Shown: positions 37,401 to 49,147 of the stretch, in pieces | Position numbering within the stretch: position 1 is the first letter of the stretch | Layout: every line of letters begins with the position of its first letter | Assembly: GCA_035582835.1 (NCBI GenBank) | Contig: JAYKAV010002776.1 | Coordinates: 298,325 to 362,324 of the forward strand | Direction: 5' to 3' | DNA from: Phoebastria nigripes | Lineage: Eukaryota; Chordata; Aves; Procellariiformes; Diomedeidae | DNA: 64,000 nucleotides | Program-made: the position numbers and the translations under genes | Notes under the pieces: generated by a model | What the model saw: only the letters and a program-made list of their open reading frames with translations | Database searches by the model: none | Told to the model about the DNA's origin: nothing

Positions 37401-40363
37401 AACACAACAGTAACGTTTGCCTCTTACCCCAATTTGGGGCAGTTCAGAAATCCGTCCTCCCTTTCTCCTTCCTACCCTGTTCAGCCCTCTTGTTCTCTTT
37501 CCAATATTGCAGCAGGCTGCGTTCAGAGTCCAGTAGTACGGGGCAAGCAACTCTTGGCCTGCTGCGCTCTGCAGTGGCCTTAGAAGAAAGCCTTTTTTAC
37601 CCAACGCAGTGGTCAGCCAGGTTGTGCGCATTCATAAATGGAAACAACCCCCACCCCTCCACAACCCAGCTGTGGGGCTGAGGAAAGCTGGGTAGTACAG
37701 TTCGAGTCAGACGTGTAGCACAGTCGGTCTCTGACAACAGCAGGCAGGTTGTCAAAGCGCAGGACACCTGGGCTTTGGTCACATGCATCTGATCGGGCAA
37801 AGACACCGGCATTTCATCTCCCTGCTATCTGCCTCCTGCAGAAATGCTGAGATGAGCTGCAAATGCAGCATTTGTACTGCTGCAAAATTCTTCTTAACCT
37901 TTGTCTCATTGACATTATGCTGTGCTAGAAAAATATTATGTTTATTTTACAGTTTAATTGTAAAGGAAGTCAGGAAAAGTTTCCTGAAGGAGCACAGATA
38001 CTCCCTCATTTTAAAAATCTGTAAGAACAGTAAGTTCTTACTCGCTGGAACAAGTACTTTTTCTAGATCAAAGTGCTGTCTATTTTTATTACTACTTTCA
38101 TTATGATGCAAACAGAAGATACTCTGATCTAGAAAGCAGATAAAATATTTCAACCATTACGAAGTAGCAATCTCAATTCATTATTTTTGAAATAAATGCA
38201 GCTCTTTTATCAGATCATGACACATGCCAGTAGTAACATAAAATGTTCACTAGTGGTTAAAGTTTAGGAAACAACAAAAGTATTAAAGTAAAACATCCTA
38301 CACTAAGTGAAATGTCAAAATTCTGAAATGAACTTATTCAAAACTAGTTTTCATTTTATTCAATTTTCCTGAGGAGTATTNACTGAAATTTGTAAGTTCA
38401 CAAAAAATGTTCTTTTGAAACATTTTTCTGCCAAGCTGTTTTAATTACACTTTCTGGCCAATTCTATACTTCTGTAGACTTCTCTGTATTTTACTTCACA
38501 GATCCTTGTGTGAAGTTTCACATCCTGGATGGAAGTGGAGAAATCCCCATTCAGCTTTCTGGTTGTATTGAAATCGGCTGTTCCAAACTTAGAGGTTAGG
38601 CATGTCACTAGAAGCTCAACAGCATTTTTGCCTCTTAAAGGCAAATGATTGGTAGCAGCTCTTGTCTCATGCCAAGTTCAAATCCAGGTACTGGGGAGCA
38701 TCTACTACCTGCAGACACTTCTCTGAAGGTGGTGAAGCTCCCAGCCCTTGGTTCTGTAGCAGCTCTGCTCTGTACCATTGGAAGTATGCCTCCATACTCT
38801 TGTTAGCACCCATCTTTAGAGGTAGACGACCTGTACTGGAGGTAAACTGAGGCATGAAGTAGTTACCCTTCTGAGGTGGTAAACAATATCCTGAAATTCC
38901 AGAAGTCTAACAATATTAGTGTTCTCTTTGGAAGAAGATTTCCAAATGTGGTATCCCTTGCAGCTGGAATAGAGATGCAGTCTTCATATTTTCTCTAAAA
39001 AGTGCACACAAGCTGACCAAACAGTAAACAAGAGTCTAAATGAGAGGACATGTGGCAGACAAGATGGGATTCAGGAGACCTACTCCTGCCTACTTGTATC
39101 TATCTTCCTGCCCCTTAATACCTGGTCAATGTGGGATTTCAGGAAAGCAAACAAGCTCCAGACATATCTGAGCTCTAGGCACTGTCTCCAGTATGGTACA
39201 ACTCAGGCTCCTAATACTGGCAGCCTGACTGACTGTCCCTTGAGCAGGGCAGAGTCTTCTTTACAAAACAACATTTAAATTGGAAAATTATCATCCATTG
39301 ACCCCTGAATAGCTGCTTGTAAACATTTTAAGCTCTACAGATGTGCACCAATCAATATCCGGACTCCTGGAGGTCTTCAAGTGGCCTCAGTGCTCCCAGA
39401 TTCATAGGTATGGAAGCAGCAAGCTGTGCCAGAGCTTGGCATAGCCTGAAAAGCCTGAAGCCATGGGTCAGGGTCCTAGGTTTCACAGCAGTCTCACAGG
39501 GCAGACCAGAGATACCCAGTCCTGCGGACTCCTGGTCTATCTGGAGAGCCATATGAACAAGGAGTAGGGGAGCCCAGTGGTTTTAAGCCTTGGGCTATTT
39601 TCAGGGAAGACAACCACAATCTCAGCAGCCTTAGCAGCAGCTGAGTAGAACTGACATCCTTGTCCCTTACAAAGAATTGTATCACTATGAAGGTTTTCAG
39701 TAGCCCTGCTTCTTTGACTGGGATATGTCTCTCTGCATCTTTCTACATTTTGAGTAACTACGCTGACAAAACTAGTTTATGGTTTAAACCAAGCCTCACT
39801 CCAAGGCAAAAATATACTGAAGTAATCCGAAGAGGTCAAGGAACTCATTCGCTGGATGACAGAGTTACAAAAGGCTGTGTGTGTGGCTGCTCTTTTATTG
39901 TTTTTAGGCAGGTTTCATAAAGATCACTGCAGCTTCTATTTAATTTTATGACCTTTACAGAAACAATGGCAGAATTGCATAAGGGCACAGAGGCATTCTT
40001 GCCTTTAACCATTTTGGGAGAGTCTTGCAATAGACAAACTCACCAATCCGAAAAATGGAAGTAAGATGATGCAAAGTAATGTTAGCATAATAACATTCAC
40101 CATTCTGTGTCCTCAAAACTACGTTAATACACTAAGTAGCATTTTCGCCAACTCATGGTGGGCTAGGGAAAACGTTATCCTCACTATGAGAAGAGGAAAC
40201 CAGAAAGAGAGTCACAAACAGAGCTGAAGGGACCTTTTCCACAGGAAGTCTGTGGAAAAAAATGACTGGATGTCCTGGACGTCCTGAGGTTTTATTCTCA
40301 GCTAGTGCACTCTTAGTTTGGGACTTTACAACATTTAAAATAGCACTGTATAATGTTCCACTG
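34479..40363. other. Intron-like or intergenic DNA, no gene seen
   Basis: No supported exon. It includes one possible MIR-like scrap (34866-34905) and a weaker one (about 38835-38875, AAACTGAGGCATGAAGTAG). There is also a CRE-like TGACGTTA at about 35226 followed by a GATAAAAAC block some 25 bp on, too weak to call a promoter, and an AT-rich (TATA)n-like patch at about 35745-35780. Confidence 0.45.
34866..34905 (+). repeat. Possible MIR core fragment
   Basis: GCAGTTCCATTTCGCCATCT then GTAAACGGGAACAGnATT resembles the MIR segment that normally reads CAGTTTCCTCATCTGTAAAA and GGGGATAAT. Only about 40 bp, so low confidence. Confidence 0.35.
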
Positions 40364-40414
40364 TGATGTCACTTAATGACATCAGTCAGGATTTGTGAGA
40401 GGCTCTGTATAAAT
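40364..40414 (+). promoter_or_regulatory. Promoter-like module: inverted CRE pair plus TATA box
   Basis: TGATGTCA (40364-40371) and TGACATCA (40377-40384) are exact reverse complements with a 5-bp spacer (CTTAA); each differs from the canonical cAMP-response octamer TGACGTCA by one base. A TATA box (TATAAAT) follows at 40408-40414, 24 bp after the second octamer. CRE-like sites just upstream of a TATA box are the classic layout of cAMP-inducible vertebrate promoters bound by CREB/ATF proteins. The module is in AT-rich DNA far from the CpG island, so it would be an alternative or tissue-specific promoter. Plus orientation follows from the order CRE-TATA and from the splice donor at 40493. Confidence 0.5.
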
Positions 40415-40439
40415 GCAGCAGCATTAGACCAGCAATTCA

Positions 40440-40493
40440 AACATCTCTCTCAGACCTATGAAATTTTCTTTTTGCTAATTTCTCATTCACCAG
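40440..40493 (+). other. Putative short first exon downstream of the TATA box
   Basis: With transcription starting about 25-45 bp beyond the TATA box (an initiator-like TCAGACC lies at 40450-40456), the transcript reaches a splice donor, CAG|GTAATT, after 40493. The donor is acceptable but lacks G at +5. An ATG at 40458 opens a frame of only six codons before TAA, so this exon would be untranslated or carry a tiny upstream ORF. Start is approximate. Splicing to the candidate coding exon at 54771 is possible, because that exon supplies its own ATG. Confidence 0.35.
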
Positions 40494-43400
40494 GTAATTG
40501 TTTTCCATGCTATTTCATGTAGGAGAACAGGAAGAACAAAGCCACAAATTTAAGACAGTCAATTATCCTTTATATATCTCATAATAACTGTACATCAGAT
40601 TGAGAAACTATTACGCTGCTTCCATACCAACATAATTTATCATTTACTTATTTGGGTCAAGAATTAACTGACTTTCAGTTCATAACATCTCTATTACACT
40701 TACCAGTGTATGAAGGTGAAAACATTACTAAGACCTAAATGGACCGACAGTTCCTGACACTTTGAGACTTTNCTGTGGTAGAAACAGCAGTAATACAACT
40801 CCAGAGTCACCCTGTTTGCATTCCAGTTTACTCGATTTACCACAGGGTTTTGCCCTCACAAGAGTGAGAGGTTGCTTTGTTACCTGACTTTCTGCTGGGA
40901 GAGGACATTGTTTTATGAACCGAAAGCCCACTGAAGAATGCCTTCCTTGGTTGCCCTAGCCCTGGCCCTGGTCAGGTCCCAGGCACTGCAGCACTGGTCT
41001 TGTTTTTGTGCCCTGAAAGGCGGGGAGTTGATGTAATTCATGCTACAATCGCTTCCGCTCCTGGGTGAGGTTTTACTGCCTTGGCCTTGCTCCACAGCTT
41101 ATGTTGACAGAAGCTGACTTAAACAAGGATTAAATATAGTTGTGCCTCAGTGTGACTATTCACACATACAAGGAAGGTGATGAAAAATAAAGGAAGAGTG
41201 CATTATAGATGTTTCACTTTGTAATATATTTAAAAGCTGTCTCCCACTGCTGTTCCCATTTTCCAAATTTGACTGGAAGCTGGGATCTAATTCTCCACTG
41301 CTTTGCATTTAACAGGGAAAAAAATGCTACTATCATGATAAGGTAGGATTCTGCAACTCNCAGTTTTTAAATATGTAAATTCAAGGGCATCGCTGGGAAT
41401 CAGGCCTTGACAGCANGATTTTTAGCTGAAGTCAAATGAGCTCTGCTGATTTACCCAAACCGATTACCCAGATTTGGTCTTTACTAGAAGCTTAAAGCGC
41501 TTCATGTTTGAACTTCCCAAAGAAAGCTGACAGCAACTGACTGACAAGCCCACAGCTGCATAACAAAGCAGCTTGCACTTTTCATGTGAAATCATATTTA
41601 GGTAAGAAAAGCAAATTCTTCATTCATATGAGCTATCCTAAAGAGGCATAGAAAAGCTAATACAAAGAAAATCATGGATAGCTTTTGCCACATATCCATT
41701 TAACTGTCACTTGAAGACAGAATCATGTTTAATTATCACTACAGTGATTACTGATTAATGCTAAATATTTTCATTTCAGCCTTCTGGATACTTTTGATAG
41801 TCTTTGTCAATTGTGATTAACCAGATATTTGTTCCAAAATACTAGATACCAATGAACTCGAGTGCTTCCTGTTCATAAACACTTTTTTTCCCTGTCGATG
41901 CTCACAAATTCTACTTAAAGCTTCACCACTGTATCATACATAATGATTCACAAAAAATGATTTCATTGTCTGGCTACAAGAAAGCTTAACAATTTCTCAG
42001 GTAAACAGTAGGGCTTAATTTTAACCTCACATATACTAGTATTTTGTATTGCTTTTCTTGATCTTGTCCCATTTTGTTTCTCTAGTTGGGGGAGGGGTGC
42101 TGTCTGAGGACCTCCCAGTACCTCAATATGGGTTGCATAAAAGTGCAAGATGATTACAGAATGTCACAGACTTATTCCAAGAGATTAAGAACGTGAAGAT
42201 AACATCAAAAACACTGATATAAGGAAAATCCCAGACAGCTCACCTATTTGGCAAAGAAAGACTCTGTAAGTGGGGAAGAAGTCACAGAGGTTATGAGTTT
42301 GAGTGACTTCAAACAAATGTCTCCAGCCAACCACACTATACTTTAAAGACAAAAATGGGATATTAAAAAAGCAAGGCTATTCCAAACTCTAGAGCATTTT
42401 GGGAAATAAACTCTAGTGAACAAGCAAATCAAGAAAGTTTGTTATGCTGCAAGAGCTAGTATGAAACAGATTTCAAAATGTCCTGATTCTAATACAATGA
42501 AAAAGGTACTAGGTGACCTCAGCAAGATAATGAAATTGTTAAAAACAGAGGATACTCTTGAACAAATAGATATACTGGTAAATGCTGTAAAATGTTTGAG
42601 ATACAATCAGCTCCCTGGTTGTAAGAACACTTCACTCTTTGGTGACAGAAGGGTTGCTCATCATCAACTTGTCACAAAGATGCGATTTTAAAACTTAAAC
42701 CTAACATGGATTTTTTTTAAATGCAGTCTTATAGACCTCCTCCTTTAATGTAAATGAGAGAGTCTAAAATGCTGCTATTGAGGATTGTACATAATAATAC
42801 TTACATGGGTGAAACAGCACCCAAACAGTTTTATAAAAGAAAGAAGCCCTTCGGTTAATATGGAAGAGGATTTCTCCATATGGAACAGCACACATAGAGC
42901 ATGAAGAAGAAAACTTTAACAGTTTAGCTATCAATGCTAAAAGTGCTTCATATTTTGGAAAAATTATTTTGGGAGACATTTTCAAATGAGGATCAAAATT
43001 ATCTATAAAAATCCTCTGGCTTATCCTGGAGGGGAAAAAAGCTGAAAAACTAAACAAAAATCATTGTACGGGAGAACAAGATAAAAATGCCCTTATTATC
43101 TCCATGGTTTGATTTGATTACCAAACCATTATCATTAAAATTCAGAGATACTGAATGAAATTATTAAATAAGCATAATGAGCACAGAAATCATTTGTAAA
43201 AGCTTGTAAGTAATAGTTGAACAAAAAACCCTCAGCAGACGTATATTACAGTATTCTAATCTTGGGTCCATGAAACACTTAAAAAAGCGTGAACACTTGC
43301 TGAATGTAGTCAATAGTAAAATGAAATATTTAAGTGGCAATTCACTGTTTATAGTGATAACTTAAATGAAATATGAAACCATTAAATAGAACCCTGTGCG

Positions 43401-45445
43401 GCAGACCAAGCAGGTGGAATTATCTGGTAAAATCCAGAAACTTTAAAATTAACTTCTTGCCCTTCTCTGATCAAAACAAACAAACCAAACCAAAAAGTAA
43501 AAAGAAATTTTTCAGAAAGATTCCAATGGCCAAGAATAAAACACAGTAACCTAAAAAGGAGAGGGGATAGGGTGGAAAACCCAGTGGTAGCATATTTCAA
43601 ACAATATGTTAGGGTCATGTGTATCAGATCCTCTGTGGGATGAGGCATTAAGAGGCAATTATGACTGGATCATAAAATGGCAAACTAATTCTCATTATAG
43701 CAATTACAAGACTTTTCCTCCAAAATTCTGGCACCCATGAAATATCACCTGGTAATTAAAACTGTATTTACTAATTGATCACAGAAGAGACAAGCTATTG
43801 AGTAAAAAAAAAGATCAGATCTCAGAAATGTATCTTAATTGGAAGGAAAATAAAAATACTTTCATATCTTNATTGAAAGAAACTGTAGTATATAGATGAT
43901 TTCTTACCAGGAGGAAGGGGAAAGGCAAGGGAAGGAGAAAGGGGGAGGTTCAATATAAATGTATACTGTTTGCTTACATTATTTATAATATTTCCAGACA
44001 AGAAACAAACTAGGCTAGCTTCATTAGAAAGTATAATGCAAAGGCTGAAGTTTCCATGATCAAGATTATGTCTAGAATATATGATTCATAGCTGTTTTTA
44101 AAAGACAAACTGCATAAAAACTATTAAGTTCTTTAGTCTAGACTGTAAATATGAAATAACAGCAAGAGACTGAGATGAGATCATGCAGATGATAAATACT
44201 TGCTCCCAAACTAACCGTCACACAGGATTCAGTACTATCTAGTTTACAGAATGTGTATTTCTCCATCATTATCTCAAAAAATACATAATATTGCCCCAGA
44301 TGTCTATATGAAATGCAAAACGGTCTGGTTTTCCTTTGTACATACGATATGGGAATATTAGATGGTAAAAATATTTTGAAATTCCATCTTGAAAGCAACA
44401 AAAAATTGCTAGAAACAGAACTTGAACAGGACTTATAGACATGTGTATTGGGATTTGGTCCATTCAGAAGATTTAAAATGGGCATGAGGAAGCTACTCTT
44501 GTTGTTGCTCTTCGTAGGAAAAAAAAAGCAATCTTAAAACCATGGACCCAGACAACAGCTCCCACTATATATCACTGGAAAAAACTATTAGTACAGTATC
44601 TAGTAATGGAAGACTTGACATATTCTGTGAGAATAGTGCCAAGCAAACTCTCCAAAATGGACAAAAGTGGTGGCATACCTTGCAAAGAAAAGATGACACA
44701 GCAGAAATACTAAGCTTATGGAGAAGCTTTGATACAGATAGTATAATCTTGTGAAATGAAAAGAAGCAAAGAACATTTCAAGGGAAAAATACTTGAATTG
44801 GATAGTCCTCATTGTCTAATCTTCTATAGTGCCTCTCTTCCAAAGCATTTTCACCTCCTCCATACTAGCAAATAGTCAGCTCCACAATAAAGGTCTCAGA
44901 AAGCTAATAGAAAAGGTTAAATATTCATACCAAGTTATGGTAGTATTCATATAAATTGAAAACAGAGGACAGCTACACTCAATATACAGTTATGTATTCT
45001 TAATCATGTAGAAATTTGTCTTACTGCCTGCCACAGGAGAAACTACAACAGAAATGTTTTATTGCAAATGGCTAAGAATATCTACTTTTAAATTTGAAAA
45101 CATTTTCTTTGAATTTCTCAACTAAAGCATTGTTTTCCTGGTTTCTCTGTTTCTTTTTGCTACTCAAGTGCTTCAATTTACAGAGGACCAATAGACAGTT
45201 AATATGCAAAGAGATGCAAAGAAAAAATGAGTTTAGTGGGGCAGATCAAAACCAGCTTCCTTCCTTCAGCACCTTGGCTACTCAGATTAATTTAGGACTA
45301 CATTATCACATGGGTGAAACTGTTCAGAAACACAACATCCTATTTATTCTGAGATTTGCAGGTGTAAATTGCAGCTGTATATATGCTTTCAAAGTAGCTA
45401 GTACAAGTCAAGTCAGTAAAAGTTCTGTAATTATTTAAGAAATGG
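40494..45445. other. Intron-like DNA, no gene seen
   Basis: AT-rich with no supported exon. The 91-codon plus frame at 42416-42691 and the 70-codon plus frame at 44542-44754 (ATG in a good ACCATGG context) have no recognisable motif and no splice signals that make sense; I treat both as chance frames. A purine-rich tract lies at about 43911-43948. Confidence 0.5.
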
Positions 45446-45520
45446 AGATGATCTTTAAGGTCCCTTCCAACCCAAACCATTCTGTGATTCTGTGATTCTG
45501 TGATTCTGTGATTCTGTGAT
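45446..45520 (+). repeat. CR1 3' tail with five ATTCTGTG units
   Basis: AGATGATCTTTAAGGTCCCT then TCCAACCCAAACC is the extreme 3' end of CR1, followed by five copies of the octamer ATTCTGTG (45479-45520). This 8-bp repeat is the hallmark of CR1 3' ends and serves as the recognition tail for its reverse transcription. Only about 75 bp of the element is present, so this is an extreme 5' truncation with an unusually long octamer tail. Confidence 0.95.
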
Positions 45521-46245
45521 GTTGGATGAAAATAAGGAAGAAAACACAGCCTGGCCAAAAAGCTAGACATATGCCAGGAGAAAGAAGACTCTAATTTCTG
45601 TCATTAGAAAGCACATTCGACAAAAACATTTGCTAATTTTTGTTGAAATTCTCACTTTAGAACTAACCTTTCCCAGCTTTGATCTTGCCTTGTTTGAGTT
45701 AAGAGAGGCAGAAGTCTGGACCTGGGTTGGAATGAGAGCAGAGATGAGTGGAAGCCCTTTGTACCACGTCCAGCTTCTCTAGCTGTGAATTTGCTTCCCA
45801 GAGGCATGAAGAGGAATTAGAACAGGTGAGGCACCTCTGCTCTGCAGCTCTGGTCCATGCAGGCTAAATGCCATGCTATTAGTATGGCTGCAAAATCTTG
45901 TCATCAGTGAAACCAGGAATTGGTATCCTCTGCACCTTTGGAGTTTAGTTTTCTATACAAGAATGGACTGCACTGGGAATAACACAATCCCACACAGCAT
46001 TGATATAACCTTCCAAATATCTCCTGCTTTTACAGTCTACAAATTAAGCATCGATANCAGCTTTTAAATGTCTCTTTTCACACCGAAAGAAAGCAAGAAG
46101 AAGAAAAAAATAGTGATACAGTATGGGACTAGGCAACAAAATATTTATCAATTTCAGACAGTTCCCATGTCTTGAAGTATTTTGTGTTTCAAAGCACTGC
46201 TGAACGAGCAGTATTAATAGTAAGGCAAAAAATGCAGTTTTGTCC

Positions 46246-46396
46246 AATAAACAGTTCAAAATTAAATGGGAAATAGTTTATGTTCTCTTTTCTGCAGTTT
46301 CTTTCTGTTCAGATGAGGCCAAATGACCTTGACGTTAAGACTCCAAACCATATTTGTGAGATCAGGTTTCCATTCCCAGTCTCTGCTGAAGAACTG
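46246..46396 (+). repeat. Diverged direct repeat, copy 1
   Basis: This 151-bp block aligns without gaps to 47608-47758; I counted 24 differences, about 84% identity. The same 1,362-bp register continues with weaker similarity upstream to about 46191. Best conserved inside are CTGCAGTTTCTTTCTGTTCA, AATGACCTTGAC and GTTTCCATTCCCAG. Its 3' part overlaps the start of a MIR-like element. Either a local duplication, or two copies of an unnamed dispersed repeat. Confidence 0.85.
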
Positions 46397-46475
46397 CTTT
46401 ATCATCTTGAGCAAGTCACTTTCCCTCTTTGTGGCCTCAATTTCCGTCTGTACACAAGGGGTAATATGACAGTCA
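46365..46475 (+). repeat. MIR-like ancient SINE
   Basis: CTTGAGCAAGTCACTTTCCC, TCTTTGTGGCCTCAATTTCC and GTCTGTACACAAGGGGTAAT follow the MIR order closely (CTTGGGCAAGTCACTTAACC, CTCTGTGCCTCAGTTTCC, then ATCTGTAAAATGGGGATAAT). This is the clearest MIR-type remnant in the window. MIRs are of pre-amniote age. Confidence 0.6.
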
Positions 46476-47607
46476 TACCCAACTTTGTACAATTTATTAC
46501 GTTTTAAATTGTAAAGCAGAGACTGAGTCTTGCTGCTTGTTCATGTAGACACAAAAACAATCCTATTTTTGTCTTGCTGCTATTCAAAGAATTTTGTTGT
46601 CTGCTGTGCTTCCGTATTTGTGCTTAGAGCCTGAAGTGCAAGTGCCAATATACCGGGATGAAAGCTAATCTCTCAGCATTGCCAGCCTGTCTAGAACTGG
46701 TCAATACCTAGAATCATGTCAAAAACTCTGTCCCTCTCTTTCTCTCTCTCCCTCTCACACACATGCACACTAAGCCACCTGTCTGCACCAGTCTGGCAGC
46801 CAAAGGAAGTTCCAGAAAACTTCCAAATTCTTCTGGTATTATCTGAACCATATCTTGTGAAAGCTTCATTTCAGTAGTTTTATTACAAGCACAAGGATTT
46901 ATGAGTGCATGAACTGCAAGTTGCCTACTGTATGGCCTATCAAAAATAAAAAAGTAATTAAAAAGGTTTATGAGATGACCATCCTGCAAGCATAGTGCAT
47001 TCCCCAGCTAAGCACAGAACTGATCTGCTTCAAGCAATATGAGACACATGCTCTGACATCATGGAAGTTGCATGTCTCCCATGCAAGGGATCCAAACAAG
47101 TAAAATGGCTGTGGAAAATTGCTGCAAATAGCAAACCAGTGTCTTTACCTCATATGTCATATTACATGGCATAACACTGCAAACTATGCTTTGGAAAACA
47201 ACCCTGCACTACCAACTGGAATGTGCCAGCATCTTTCCTGCCCAGCTCTACTATTTTAATGATCAGTGAAGGAATCCAGTGTCATTGTCACTCTTCCACT
47301 GTGTCATCCTCAACTCTTGGACTAAAGACCACCCATCAGTATCCTTCAAGAAAGCTACCAGTAGTCCTATTCTACACACGTTCTTGATATACAGAGCTAA
47401 ACCAAATTCATACACAGCTTAGAAATATCTAGAATAATCTCTAATATAATTAATTCAGCACAGANCTCCCAGATATTCTCCAATGCAGTGTTAAGAATAG
47501 AAGACCTTTTCACAGGACTGCTTCAAGACAACCATTTGGCAAGAGGCTGTTTATAGGACTGCTATAGACCTAATATTAAAGATGGGGGGGAAAAATCCCT
47601 TCTATTG

Positions 47608-47758
47608 AATAAACAGTCAAAAATAAAATAGAAAACAGTTTATATTCTTTTTCCTGCAGTTTCTTTCTGTTCAGGAAAGGCTGAATGACCTTGACAACAA
47701 GGCTCCAGACCATGCTTGTGAGATCGGGTTTCCATTCCCAGCCTCTGCTGAAGAATTG
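47608..47758 (+). repeat. Diverged direct repeat, copy 2
   Basis: Partner of 46246-46396 at a constant offset of 1,362 bp. Similarity stops just after CTCTGCTGAAGAATTG, so the MIR-like tail present after copy 1 (the GCAAGTCACTTT block) is missing here. The shared upstream extension to about 47553 is weak. Confidence 0.85.
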
Positions 47759-48266
47759 TAAGACTTAAGAAGCCTCTGCTGTTGCACAAAGATTGAATTT
47801 CATTAACATGAAACAAACAACCCAGGGTTCAGAATGCTGCAAAGTAGATCAAAAGGTTAATTCTTCCTTTGATGGAACAAGAAAGAGCTTTTAATACTTC
47901 AGCATACCCACAACGCTGACAGTAATACGGGATTGTGAGTTTGTCAGTCACAGATGACTGAAAGGTGATAGCATTAGCCACTTAGAGGAGAGCTGGGCCT
48001 GAATCCTGCCAGGTGACAAACATGTGATAAAGCACTTTCACTGACAAACAGCAGAATGCATAAAACACATGAAGATTTCATTGCCAAAGCACAACATTCT
48101 CAAACAGAAATAATAGCTCTCTGAAAGAAGCTTTGTTCTGAGGAAAACAGCCCCACTGGGTTTGTGTTACTATGCTGGCGCTCCATCAGTGTCAACAAGA
48201 TTTCATCCCATGCAGACAAAACCTGATTACAGGCCTCCTTTTTCCTTTTACCCTTTTTTTGGTTGN

Positions 48267-48298
<32 letters not shown>

Positions 48299-48310
48299 GG
48301 GGGGGGGGGG
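48267..48310 (+). repeat. Poly-T (31) joined to poly-G (13)
   Basis: Thirty-one T followed directly by thirteen G, preceded by one undetermined base at 48266. Both runs are prone to length error, and the N beside them suggests the local assembly is uncertain. Confidence 0.85.
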
Positions 48311-49121
48311 CGATGGGATGCAAAGTTGCCAGACTTTTTTCTGAGTTATTAGTTCTAGAGGTTTCCCCATAGTGCTTTTGTCCAAGTTGCAGAAACACTT
48401 TCTGATGGTTGAAAGACCTTTCGCTCATCTCTTACTCACTTGAACACAAGCTAACATAACAGTCTCCTACTGGAATAAAGGCTGGACAGAAAATGGTTTC
48501 CTCTTTGGATAATTTTCTGCATAAACATACTGGGGTTTGTTGTTTGGTTTTTTTTCCATGGAGAAGTTGGACTTTCAGAATTGCCAGACTAAGAATATTC
48601 CTGCTTTTTTTTCCTTAAAGATGAAAATATTAAAAGTTTCAGTGTTCCCAAAGTGAAATCTCAGGTTCAAAACACAAAGCTGAAGCAGAGCATTTTGCTT
48701 TGTCTCAGCACAATACCAAACCACAACTCCCTAAACTAGTACATGCTTCATGCCCACATTCTCCCCTGGAGGCAGAGCTCTCCATCAGCCTACGCCTTCT
48801 GTGAGGCATGGTGACCTCCCTTCTTGCTCTTTTCCATAGTGCAGGTACCATCGTTTGACACACAAATCCAGGGACTGAAAATAACTTTCTAAATCCATTT
48901 TATTGCTTGAAAAAATGTTCAACTGTTTGCTTTTTTGCCCTCAATGAAAGCTGTCTGCAAAAAGAAACTCTTAGCAAATCTGTTTGGCTGAAAACCTCTT
49001 TCTCCATCAGGTGTTTCTTTTAGACTTCCTATTGGCGTCCTAGATTTATTTTGTTATTTCTAGCTTATATAAACCCTATTTAGATATGGGCCTTAACTGC
49101 TAAGCTGTCAGAACAGCTGGG

Positions 49122-49147
49122 GGACAGGACAGGACAGGACAGGACAG
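49122..49147 (+). repeat. (GGACA)n microsatellite
   Basis: Five perfect copies of the pentamer GGACA. No link to a gene is evident. Confidence 0.9.

Noticed and set aside
38835..38875. AAACTGAGGCATGAAGTAG resembling reversed MIR
   Set aside because: Only about 40 bp with a weak match and no flanking MIR segments.
44542..44754. 70-codon plus-strand frame with a good Kozak context
   Set aside because: Single-exon, no promoter, no known domain; one good ATG context among many short frames is expected by chance.
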